From CAVZLD01 sp964522605 (GTDB lineage: Bacteria; Planctomycetota; Planctomycetia; Pirellulales; Pirellulaceae), in assembly GCA_964522605.1 (NCBI GenBank), contig CAZFWV010000022.1:1-40372 (forward strand): 40,372 bases of DNA, read 5' to 3'. Of this stretch, positions 32,985 through 40,372 are shown piece by piece (the first letter of the stretch is position 1; every line of letters starts with the position of its first letter). The notes beneath the pieces were generated by a model, which saw only the letters and a list, made by a program, of their open reading frames with translations, was not told the origin of the DNA and searched no databases. The position numbers and the translations under genes were made by a program.

Positions 32985-34199
32985 CTAAGGCCAACGCGCC
33001 TCGTCCAACTTGACCTCGATCTGGACCTCCTCTTGTCGAGCCGTCCGCACATTGCGCACGACCGTGAGGACAATCTGGTCACCGACGCGGTGGTTTTCCA
33101 ACATCGTGAACCAATCATCAAGATTACGGATTGTTGTCTCGTCCGCCGCAATGATCAGATCCCCCAGCAAGATCTGGTACCGGACACGCCGACCTTGGAC
33201 CACACTCTGGGCTTGTGTGGGACGAAGCCCGGCGTCTGCGGCTGGAGATTCGGGATAGACTCCTCGGACAAGGACACCGGTAAGTCCGAACTTCTGAGTG
33301 ATGCTGTCGGCAAAGGGAACGAAACCGATATCCGGCCGGGTAATCCGACCATGTCGAATTAACTCGGGCACAATGCGATTGACCGTATCGACGGGAATCG
33401 CGAAGCCGACTCCCGCGTAGGCCCCCGACGGACTGTAGATCGCCGTGTTGACTCCGATCAACCGACCGCTGCTATCGAGTAACGGCCCCCCGGAATTCCC
33501 CGGGTTGATGGCTGCATCCGTTTGAATCACTCCGTCGATCGTACGACGTGCCTGGAGCTCCGACGTTCTTTCGCTGGACGAAATTCGGCGATCCAGTGCA
33601 CTGATCACACCCGTTGTCAGTGTGTAGTCGAGGCCGAAGGGGTTCCCGATTGCAAACACTTTCTGCCCGACCTGCAGATCACTGGATTGTCCCACAAGAA
33701 TTGCCGGCAGTTTGTGACCCGGTGCGTCAATCTTGAGCACGGCGAGATCCTTACTGGGAGCTTGTCCCACGACCCGCGCATCCCAGGTTGATTGATCCGC
33801 CAGGGTGACTCGGGCTCGATCCGCTGAGGCAATGACGTGATCGTTCGTTACAATGTGGCCCTCGGCATCCCAGATGAAGCCCGATCCGGCACCCTGGGCG
33901 AGTGTCATCTCGTCGAGTGTGAATTCATCGACGTGAACTTGAGCCGTCGTGATGAATACAACCGATGGTGATTGGTCGTGAAAGAGGCGGATCGTTGCCT
34001 GCTCATCCGCTGCCAGATCACCACGCGCGACGACCGGCCGAGCCGTCGCGTCGGGGTTGTGCAATCTGCGCTGTTGCCACCGCGTAAACCAGCTGGCCAA
34101 GGCCAGCCCCAAGAGCAGCATAAGCAACATCGGCAGGACTTGTCGCGGGCGGGCCGCGGGCGGCGAGGGCGATGATGGCTCATCGGGAACGAACGACAT
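32985..34199 (-). CDS. HtrA/DegP-type serine protease with C-terminal PDZ domain
   Basis: A membrane-anchored periplasmic protease or chaperone for damaged envelope proteins. After a Pro-rich cytoplasmic start there is one helix (VLPMLLMLLLGLALASWF). The trypsin-like domain carries the triad: His in HIVTNDHVI, Asp in SKDLAVLKI, Ser in TDAAINPGNSGGPLLD, with GSGFIWD and FAIGNPFGLDYTLTTGVISAL around them. One PDZ domain follows (DIGFVPFADS ... GVLVRGVYPESPAADAGLRP ... LLGDLIIAADETTI). Length is 404 aa. ATG 34199. Element copy C lies 48 bases upstream, in the promoter region. Confidence 0.93.
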   Translation of the reverse strand: MSFVPDEPSSPSPPAARPRQVLPMLLMLLLGLALASWFTRWQQRRLHNPDATARPVVARGDLAADEQATIRLFHDQSPSVVFITTAQVHVDEFTLDEMTLAQGAGSGFIWDAEGHIVTNDHVIASADRARVTLADQSTWDARVVGQAPSKDLAVLKIDAPGHKLPAILVGQSSDLQVGQKVFAIGNPFGLDYTLTTGVISALDRRISSSERTSELQARRTIDGVIQTDAAINPGNSGGPLLDSSGRLIGVNTAIYSPSGAYAGVGFAIPVDTVNRIVPELIRHGRITRPDIGFVPFADSITQKFGLTGVLVRGVYPESPAADAGLRPTQAQSVVQGRRVRYQILLGDLIIAADETTIRNLDDWFTMLENHRVGDQIVLTVVRNVRTARQEEVQIEVKLDEARWP

Positions 34200-34246
34200 A
34201 GCTCAATGACACGGTAGGAGGCAGAGCGGCAGGGCCGCAACCTGAA

Positions 34247-34336
34247 GTAGCCTGTAGACTACAGCCTCCAGCCTCCATCCTGAAAGGGTCGCTCCCGCTG
34301 GTCGCTCGATTTCTTGCCGAGAGAACGACATTTCAC
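34247..34336 (-). repeat. Dispersed intergenic element, copy C, with mixed heptamer tract
   Basis: On the minus strand the core (34336-34279) reads GTGAAATGTCGTTCTCTCGG then CAAGAAATCGAGCGACCAGC and GGGAGCGACC, nearest to copies A and B. On the plus strand the adjoining tract (34247-34278) holds TACAGCC then TCCAGCC units, so both heptamer forms meet here, and next to them is the 13-base palindrome CTGTAGACTACAG (34252-34264). The tract orientation relative to the core is opposite to that in A and B. Confidence 0.7.
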
Positions 34337-34378
34337 GGTTCGCAGTGCAGGGATTTCAATCGCCACGAGACGGTCGGA

Positions 34379-34402
34379 CACTTGGTCATGCCCGACCAAG
34401 TG
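34379..34402. other. Hairpin downstream of the secretion-ATPase gene
   Basis: CACTTGGTC (34379-34387) pairs perfectly with GACCAAGTG (34394-34402) around a 6-base loop. It is 170 bases past the stop of the minus-strand ATPase gene and may mark the end of that transcript, though no T-run follows. The rest of 34337-34572 shows nothing I recognise. Confidence 0.35.
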
Positions 34403-34572
34403 ATCCGGAACCTCCCTTCCGCGACCGCACGCCGGGACCTGTGCCCCAGCATCGAGCCGCGCGGACTTGGGGTCGAGAGGAGAAAGGCGAGACAGAAACG
34501 CCGCAACCGGCGAATTCGCCCCGCCCTGCTTCTTTGAGAATACCGTACGGCTGCGTGCCGGGAAACCGGTAA

Positions 34573-35394
34573 TCACTCCGCCGACGCGGCCAGCAGTTCT
34601 TCCGAAACCGCTTCCACCGCCTCGGAATCAATCGTTTCTCGCTCTTCGGCAAAGCCAACGAGCAGCGCCAGATCACCCAGACGATTAATCTGGCGGGGCA
34701 CACCGTGCGTTAAACGCTGCAGCGCTTCGATGGCGTCATCGGTGAAGATCGTGCGTTCCGCCCCGGCTTGTCGCAGTCGATGCGTGAGATAGCTGGTCGT
34801 CTCGTCTAAATCAAACGGCTGCAACAGGCATTTCACCGACAGACGCTCTTCCAAGGCAGGATTGCGATTGATGGCGGGGATGAGCGTAGGTTGGCCGACA
34901 AACAGCAGGGTAAGCGCCGTCGTCGCGTCCGTCTCGAAGTTCAACAACATTCGCAGAGTGTCCAGTGCCTGCGGGTCAGTCAACACGTGTGCCTCGTCGA
35001 TCGCGACGACCGCATGCCGCCCCGCTCGCACGTTGGATTGCAGTACGCCTTGGATGCGACGAATCGACTCGTCGACGCCGCACGCACCACAATGGGTGGA
35101 CTCTCCGGACAACTCGCCGGCCAGGTAATTCAACAACTGTGGAGTCGTCATCTGGGGAAAGACCAAGTGAATGTGCGGATGAACCGACTCGGGCAATAGT
35201 CGGAACATCGTATGCACCAGCAGCGACTTCCCCAGTCCCGGCGCGCCCGTCAGGACGGCACCACCTCGACGGTTCTCGATCGCATACCGCAGCTTCAATA
35301 GCGCCGCCTGATGCGACGAACCAGGATAATAGAACTCCGCATCCGCCGTGTTTTCGAACGGCTTTCGATTGAGCCCCCAATGTGCTTCGTACAT
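34573..35394 (-). CDS. ExeA/GspA-family ATPase of PEP-CTERM-locus type
   Basis: An AAA ATPase of the group found in general-secretion (ExeA) and PEP-CTERM/exopolysaccharide loci. The N-terminus MYEAHWGLNRKPFENT is the diagnostic opening of the PEP-CTERM-locus subfamily. Walker A is GAPGLGKS, Walker B is AVVAIDEAHVL, and LTLLFVGQPTL plus PALEERLSVKCLLQPFDLDET (sensor and arginine-finger region) follow, with a C-terminal winged part THGVPRQINRLGDLALL. ATG 35394 follows AAAGGG and gives 273 aa. It begins 10 bases after the kinase-like gene stop, third in an operon. Unlike many relatives it has no C-terminal peptidoglycan-binding domain. Confidence 0.85.
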   Translation of the reverse strand: MYEAHWGLNRKPFENTADAEFYYPGSSHQAALLKLRYAIENRRGGAVLTGAPGLGKSLLVHTMFRLLPESVHPHIHLVFPQMTTPQLLNYLAGELSGESTHCGACGVDESIRRIQGVLQSNVRAGRHAVVAIDEAHVLTDPQALDTLRMLLNFETDATTALTLLFVGQPTLIPAINRNPALEERLSVKCLLQPFDLDETTSYLTHRLRQAGAERTIFTDDAIEALQRLTHGVPRQINRLGDLALLVGFAEERETIDSEAVEAVSEELLAASAE

Positions 35395-35404
35395 AACGCG
35401 CCCT

Positions 35405-36658
35405 TTACGCTGATCTGGCCACGGAAACCGCCGACGGTGTAGCAAAGTTATCGATCAAACTGATCAGGACTTCCGGTCGCTGCGGAATCCTGTGAATGAA
35501 CCGCTGAAGCGACTCGTTCGATGTCGTCCGCAGGTTGCGGACAACCACGTGAGCCAGAAGCCGCTGCGGCGGAAGACTAAGCCAACCGTGACCGCCCGGC
35601 CCTTGATCCAAAATCACGCGGTCGAAATGGATCGACAAATCCTGCAACAGGGATTGAATTCGCTGCAGCGTTTGAAGATCCTCAACGACCAACCCCCCGC
35701 GTCCCAGGGGAAGTACCGAGAATCCGTCGCCAATGGAGTAGATGCAACAATCCTGAACGGATAGCTCTCCCAAGACGGCATTCTCCCATCCCTGGCTGAC
35801 GGCCAACCCCAACGCGGTTGCCAGCTGCGGATGACTGAAGTCTGCGTCGACGAGCAGGATCCGCTGACCCTGTTGGGCCAGAGCATGAGCAAGCGCCAAC
35901 GCAAAGGTTGTCCTACCTTCCTCCCGCACCGGACTGTCGATACTCACGAGATTCCGCGGTTCCCCATGATCGGGTTGCAGGAACTGGCACACGTCGGAAA
36001 GTCCCGCCGAAACGTGTTCCACAATCTGGCGACAGATCGGGGGAAGTCCCAGACTGTCGACCTCCCAGGCCGGTCGAAAATCGACCTCCCGTGCGCTGCA
36101 TTCGGCGTCTGACGAGGGAATTCCGGCATCCACGTCGCGCGTCGCTTCGTCCAAGACCTCGGCCGAATCGGATTCACTTTCACAAGCAAGCTCCGCATCC
36201 GGCTCATCCCAGGAGTCATCAAGATCCCGGTTCGGAGCGGAGACCATCTCCTCGGTCGGCGGCGAACTGATCAGCGTCTGATAGACCCATGCCTCATCCC
36301 ATTGGCGAGCGACGTCGTTGACTTCGGGTGCCGTCGAGATCACGGAATGCGTCGCGGGCGCGTCACCCGCCGATGGCTGCTCCGCATCGCGCTGCGAATC
36401 CGGTTCCTTTTCGAGAACAACGGCGTCACGGAAAGACGCGGCACGAACGGGACGCAAGGTCGAGTGCGGCGGATCGATGTACAACTCGAGCGGACGAACG
36501 GCATTTTGCGATGGCCGCGGAGCAACCGCTTGCGGTTCCCATTCGATCGCACGCCGCTCGGTCGTCGGTGGCGCCGCTTGCTGAAATACTTTGTTCAAGG
36601 CTTGGTCAATCGTCGTCTTCATGGCGTTGATCGATTCCCACAGTGAGTAACTTGCCAT
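35405..36658 (-). CDS. BY-kinase-like (CpsD/CapB) protein with degenerate Walker A
   Basis: The C-terminal ~215 residues have the P-loop fold of bacterial tyrosine kinases and MinD-type ATPases: LVSIDSPVREEGRTTFALALAHAL (P-loop position), QRILLVDADFSHPQLATALGL (Walker A'), VLPLGRGG, and FDRVILDQGPGG (Walker B position). The P-loop reads REEGRTT, with Arg249 in place of the invariant Lys of GEGKT/S, and the C-terminal tyrosine cluster of autokinases is absent. So kinase activity is doubtful. The first ~200 residues are acidic and low in complexity, probably disordered. It begins 6 bases after the upstream gene. ATG 36658 is taken as start; ATG 36622 is possible. Confidence 0.75.
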   Translation of the reverse strand: MASYSLWESINAMKTTIDQALNKVFQQAAPPTTERRAIEWEPQAVAPRPSQNAVRPLELYIDPPHSTLRPVRAASFRDAVVLEKEPDSQRDAEQPSAGDAPATHSVISTAPEVNDVARQWDEAWVYQTLISSPPTEEMVSAPNRDLDDSWDEPDAELACESESDSAEVLDEATRDVDAGIPSSDAECSAREVDFRPAWEVDSLGLPPICRQIVEHVSAGLSDVCQFLQPDHGEPRNLVSIDSPVREEGRTTFALALAHALAQQGQRILLVDADFSHPQLATALGLAVSQGWENAVLGELSVQDCCIYSIGDGFSVLPLGRGGLVVEDLQTLQRIQSLLQDLSIHFDRVILDQGPGGHGWLSLPPQRLLAHVVVRNLRTTSNESLQRFIHRIPQRPEVLISLIDNFATPSAVSVARSA

Positions 36659-36664
36659 CCCCAA

Positions 36665-37720
36665 TCAGCGGTATCCTGATGCCCGAGGCTGTCGAGCGAG
36701 GGGCGGGATCACGTACAGCGGATCCTTGTAACTTGCCGGGTCAGTCTGGCGATAGGCCGGCCGTCCCGGAGGAACGGTCCGCGAGTCGGACGCCGTCGCC
36801 GAGCTAGATTTCGACGAATCGTTGGCCTCGCGAACCAAGTCGCGCGGCGACGCAGGCCTTGTCGTTGGTCGGTTCGGTGTGCCCCATTCGTATTCGGTTT
36901 CCCGGGCACCAGCAGGCTCGTCCGCGACCGGAACCGCGTCACCTGGCCCCCTCGCTTCAACCGTCTGCGGAGCACCAAAGTCGACTCCAGACGCGGCAGG
37001 TTGATCGCTTCCGACCGCCGGCGCAGGAGCTGGGACCGAATCGACTGCGGCGGGCGTTCCGGATGGCGGATTCAGCGTCGGAATGGCTGGCAGCTCCGCA
37101 TCTGGCCGCTCGTCTTGCGGCAGGTTGCTGAGCGCCGGAACGTTTTCAAATAGTCTTTGTTGCTCCTCAACCTGTGACGCCGGACCGGACGACCCATCGG
37201 GCGTCGGAGAAGGCGCCCTCTCCGGAGCCTGGCGTCGCGGAGCACGCAACTGCCCCTCGGCAAGAGGTGTTACCTTGGGCGTCGTTTCTCGGCGGGCCTG
37301 ACGAGGTCCCGGCGGAGCCACCCGCTCCTGAGGCGTGTCTCCCCCGGAGGTCAGAACACTGGCAATCCACAACAGTGCGATCGCGACGCCACCCACCGGC
37401 AGCCAGTGACGACGTAATCCGTCCTTCAACCGCCCCAAGTCGATCGTCACGAGCCCCGTGCGTTCCTGCCGCACGACTTCCGGCGAATGGACGGCGGTCT
37501 CTCGATCCGCCACCGCTCTGTCGAGCTCCGGCAAAGGCGGTGAGTCGGTTGAGCTCACGCACTCCGGTGTCGGTTCCGGCAATGGAGTCTCCGGCACGTT
37601 GTCCTTGCGAACAATCATCGCCGGTTGCCAGCAGAAATCCGGGATCGTCATCATCGCGGCTGGCAGCTTCTGCTCACCAACCACGTTTGGAGTCGAGGTC
37701 CGGGAGGGCTTGATCGTCAT
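36665..37720 (-). CDS. Proline-rich single-pass membrane protein, first of the secretion-type operon
   Basis: The 351-residue protein has a ~120-residue cytoplasmic start, one membrane helix (HWLPVGGVAIALLWIASVL), and a long Pro/Ala/Arg-rich, probably extended periplasmic part ending YKDPLYVIPPLARQ. I know no named family. It heads a tight operon (6-base and 10-base spacings) with a BY-kinase-like protein and a secretion-type ATPase. In canonical PEP-CTERM/EPS loci a chain-length protein holds that position, but this one lacks the second helix and the Wzz motif, so equivalence is only a suggestion. ATG 37720 follows AAGGAC. Confidence 0.65.
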   Translation of the reverse strand: MTIKPSRTSTPNVVGEQKLPAAMMTIPDFCWQPAMIVRKDNVPETPLPEPTPECVSSTDSPPLPELDRAVADRETAVHSPEVVRQERTGLVTIDLGRLKDGLRRHWLPVGGVAIALLWIASVLTSGGDTPQERVAPPGPRQARRETTPKVTPLAEGQLRAPRRQAPERAPSPTPDGSSGPASQVEEQQRLFENVPALSNLPQDERPDAELPAIPTLNPPSGTPAAVDSVPAPAPAVGSDQPAASGVDFGAPQTVEARGPGDAVPVADEPAGARETEYEWGTPNRPTTRPASPRDLVREANDSSKSSSATASDSRTVPPGRPAYRQTDPASYKDPLYVIPPLARQPRASGYR

Positions 37721-38000
37721 AGGTCCTTGTCCAGTTGTGACTTAGCCGGTTAAGCTTGTGCAGGCGGAGTTCATCCGCGAGATGACACGGCAGGCATGGT
37801 ATCGGTTCCACCTGGTCCGATCTTGAGACCTAGGTAAGATTTTCGGATTCTGCGGGTTTTGGGGGCACCACGGTTCAGAGCCCTCCGACTGTCGATCGGA
37901 CTGCCCGTCGTCGGCCCCGACACTATCCTGAATTGGAAGGGCTCACGACCACTGCCTCCAATTCCGTGCCACTTAAACTTCCTAATTAACCAGGGCGATC

Positions 38001-40372
38001 ATGATCGTGCATCCTGCGCAGAACGAGACCGAAGCGCAACTTCGCTCCCTGCTCGAAGAACGGATCCTGTTGCTCGATGGTGCAATGGGAACGATGGTCC
38101 AGGCTTTGGGGCTGGACGAATCGGCGACGCGTGGTCGCCGCTTTGCGGATCATCCGGTCGATTTGAAGAACTTCGTGGACATTCTCAACCTGACTCAGCC
38201 CGAGGCGGTAACGCAGATTCACTGTCGGTACCTGGAGGCGGGGGCGGACATTGTCACGACGAACACGTTCGGCTCGAGTCCGGTGGGGATGGAGGAGTTT
38301 CGGCTCCCGCCGGACGTGATGCGCGAGATCAACGAGGCGGCGGTCCACTGTGCCCGACGTGCGGTCGAACAGATCCAGTCTCAGACACCGGATCGACCGC
38401 GATTCATCGCCGGCTCGATCGGCCCTACGGCCAAGCAGACGGCGATTTCGACGCACGTTGAGGATGCGGGGCATCGTGGAGCCACGTTTGATCAGATGGC
38501 CGCCTCGTATTACGCGCAGGTCGCCGCACTCGTCGAAGCCGGCGTCGACATTCTGTTGCCGGAAACAGTCATCGACACGTTGAACCTGAAAGCGTGTCTG
38601 TACGCCATTGAAAAGTACTTTGCGGAAACCAATCGCCGCTTGCCCGTGATGGTCTCGGCGACTTTCAATGAGGCCGGAGTCACGTTTGTCTCGAGTCAGT
38701 CGGTCGAGGCAATGTGGAATTCGATTTCGCACATTCCTCTGTTAAGTGTCGGCATGAACTGTGCTCTGGGACCGCGTGCGATGCGCCCGCATCTGGAGGA
38801 ACTGGCACGCATCGCAGACGTCTACATCAGCTGCCATCCGAACGCCGGGCTGCCGAACGAGATGGGACAGTACGACATGTCGCCCCAGGAAATGGGCGGT
38901 TTGATGGGCGAATTCGCGCAGCAGGGCTGGCTGAACATTGTGGGCGGCTGTTGCGGAACCACGCCGGAACACATTCGACAGATCGCACAATCGGTCGTCG
39001 TGTCGCCGCCCCATCGCCGCTCGAGCGTCGAGCCCTACACGCGTCTAAGCGGTACGCTGCCATTAACGCTGCGTTCCGAGACGAATTTCATCATGATTGG
39101 CGAGCGAGCCAACGTAACCGGCTCACGAAAATTCGCCCGACTCATTCGGAACGGTCAATTCGAAGAAGCCGTAGAAATCGCTCGCCAACAAGTGATTAAC
39201 GGCGCGAGTATCCTGGATATCAACATGGACGACGCGCTGTTGGATGGGGAAGCGGCGATGACGAGATTCCTGAATCTCATCGCGGGCGAACCGGAGATCA
39301 GCAGTGTCCCGGTGATGATTGATAGCTCTCGGTGGTCGGTAATCGAGGCCGGACTGAAGTGCGTTCAGGGCAAAGCGATTGTCAACTCGATCAGCCTGAA
39401 GGATGGTGAGGAAGAGTTCTTGGCGCGGGCAAGCGAAATCCGGCGTTTCGGCGCTGCCGTGGTCGTGATGGCATTTGACGAAACCGGGCAAGCCACGGAA
39501 ACGGAACAGAAAGTCAAAGTGTGTCAACGCGCCTATCGCCTACTCACCGAGAAAGTAGGCTTCCCACCGCAGGACGTGATTTTCGACCCAAACATCCTGA
39601 CGGTCGCGACAGGAATCTCGGAACACGACAATTACGCTGTGAATTTTGTCGAAGCGACACGACAGATTAAACGGCTCTGCCCGGGCGCGAAAGTTTCGGG
39701 CGGCGTCAGCAACATTTCCTTTTCGTTTCGAGGAAATGACACCGTTCGCGAAGCGATGCACGCGGCATTCTTGTACGAAGCTGTCCAGGCCGGAATGGAC
39801 ATGGGAATTGTCAATGCCGGGCAGTTGGCGGTGTACGAAGAAATCCCAAAGGATCTGCTCGAGCACGTGGAAGACGTGTTGTGGAATCGCCGTTCCGACG
39901 CAACCGACCGCCTGCTTGCGCTGGCCGAAACCGTCAAGGAACAGAAGACCAAGACGGGCAGCGAAGATCTGGCCTGGAGGGATTCCAGCGTTCAAGAACG
40001 GCTCACACATGCGCTCATCAAGGGAATCGACAAGTACATCGAAACCGACGTGGAGGAGGCCCGGCACCAATACGCTCGGTGCCTTCAGGTCATCGAAGGC
40101 CCGCTCATGGATGGCATGTCGGTTGTCGGCGACCTGTTTGCAGTCGGCAAGATGTTCCTGCCCCAAGTCGTCAAATCGGCACGTGTGATGAAGCGTGCCG
40201 TTGCCTACTTGCTCCCCTACATGGAGCAGGAGCGCATCGCGGCGGGAACGCAGCACGAACAGGCGCGCGGCAAAATTCTGTTGGCGACGGTCAAAGGAGA
40301 TGTCCACGACATTGGCAAGAACATCGTGGGAGTCGTTCTCGGCTGCAACAACTACGAAATCATCGACCTGGG
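38001..40372 (+). CDS. metH: Cobalamin-dependent methionine synthase (3' truncated by window end)
   Basis: Transfers a methyl group from methyltetrahydrofolate via cobalamin to homocysteine. The frame is open to the window end (790 of ~1220 residues). The homocysteine domain shows LLLDGAMGTMVQ, TNTFGSS, PETVIDTLN, GMNCALGP and the zinc ligands in VGGCCGTTPEH. The folate domain shows FIMIGERANVTGSRKF, ASILDINMDDALLDGE, VPVMIDSS, KAIVNSISLKDGE, FDPNILTVATG and GVSNISFSFRGN. The cobalamin cap and the binding motif DVHDIGKNIVG (His ligand) follow just before the end. The 280-base leader 37721-38000 shows no cobalamin or S-adenosylhomocysteine riboswitch that I can recognise. ATG 38001. Confidence 0.96.
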   Translation, partial: MIVHPAQNETEAQLRSLLEERILLLDGAMGTMVQALGLDESATRGRRFADHPVDLKNFVDILNLTQPEAVTQIHCRYLEAGADIVTTNTFGSSPVGMEEFRLPPDVMREINEAAVHCARRAVEQIQSQTPDRPRFIAGSIGPTAKQTAISTHVEDAGHRGATFDQMAASYYAQVAALVEAGVDILLPETVIDTLNLKACLYAIEKYFAETNRRLPVMVSATFNEAGVTFVSSQSVEAMWNSISHIPLLSVGMNCALGPRAMRPHLEELARIADVYISCHPNAGLPNEMGQYDMSPQEMGGLMGEFAQQGWLNIVGGCCGTTPEHIRQIAQSVVVSPPHRRSSVEPYTRLSGTLPLTLRSETNFIMIGERANVTGSRKFARLIRNGQFEEAVEIARQQVINGASILDINMDDALLDGEAAMTRFLNLIAGEPEISSVPVMIDSSRWSVIEAGLKCVQGKAIVNSISLKDGEEEFLARASEIRRFGAAVVVMAFDETGQATETEQKVKVCQRAYRLLTEKVGFPPQDVIFDPNILTVATGISEHDNYAVNFVEATRQIKRLCPGAKVSGGVSNISFSFRGNDTVREAMHAAFLYEAVQAGMDMGIVNAGQLAVYEEIPKDLLEHVEDVLWNRRSDATDRLLALAETVKEQKTKTGSEDLAWRDSSVQERLTHALIKGIDKYIETDVEEARHQYARCLQVIEGPLMDGMSVVGDLFAVGKMFLPQVVKSARVMKRAVAYLLPYMEQERIAAGTQHEQARGKILLATVKGDVHDIGKNIVGVVLGCNNYEIIDL

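Noticed and set aside
37721..38000. Cobalamin or S-adenosylhomocysteine riboswitch upstream of metH
   Set aside because: I looked for the B12 box and the SAH-aptamer core and found neither in convincing form. A covariance-model search would be decisive.
37859..38461. Plus-strand frame of 200 codons starting in the metH leader
   Set aside because: It runs through metH in another frame; the metH frame carries all family motifs from 38001 on.

Overview
The window looks like a planctomycete chromosome (Pirellulales/Planctomycetales type). The reasons are a DUF1559 protein, a secreted dockerin-plus-PEP-CTERM protein, zinc-ribbon/membrane and proline-rich proteins of a planctomycete kind, moderately high GC, several GTG starts, and small scattered operons of mixed function. 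A run of 100 Ns (16544-16643) marks an assembly join, so order across it is not certain. I see no rRNA, tRNA, CRISPR array, phage or complete insertion sequence.

Layout. 2-1423: 3' part of a secreted PEP-CTERM/dockerin protein, followed by a strong terminator and a GTAG-headed inverted repeat (REPIN-like). 1803-4795: dtd, a membrane protein, a histidine phosphatase and a LolA-like secreted protein. 5101-8286: two tandem, distantly paralogous secreted proteins, the second with a DUF11-type domain. 8594-13502: aminotransferase, GT4 glycosyltransferase, polysaccharide pyruvyl transferase and flippase, a surface-polysaccharide run ending at a bidirectional terminator shared with convergent clpX. 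15214-18521: small membrane protein, DUF1559 protein (interrupted by the gap) and a duplicated Ig-like secreted protein. 18579-22029: holA facing pyrC'-pyrB. 22450-26171: diguanylate cyclase, small lipoprotein, and a duplicated ABC-2 permease. 26291-31258: argG divergent from a larB-nnrD-ribF-nrnA operon concerned with nucleotide cofactors. 31368-34199: zinc-ribbon membrane protein, HAD phosphatase, HtrA protease. 34573-37720: a three-gene operon resembling part of PEP-CTERM/exopolysaccharide loci. 38001-end: 5' two thirds of metH.

The most notable points are these. (1) The dihydroorotase-like gene next to pyrB has lost essentially all metal ligands of the family, so it is probably a structural PyrC' partner of aspartate transcarbamoylase rather than an enzyme. 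(2) A dispersed intergenic element of about 52 bp occurs four times; two copies each carry exactly eight heptamers plus the same five-base end, but with different heptamers (CCTACAG versus CCTCCAG). (3) Two unrelated inverted-repeat elements share a GTAG head followed by a hairpin, the architecture of REP/REPIN sequences mobilised by RAYT transposases. (4) The BY-kinase-like protein of the PEP-CTERM-type operon has a Walker A lysine-to-arginine change and no tyrosine tail.
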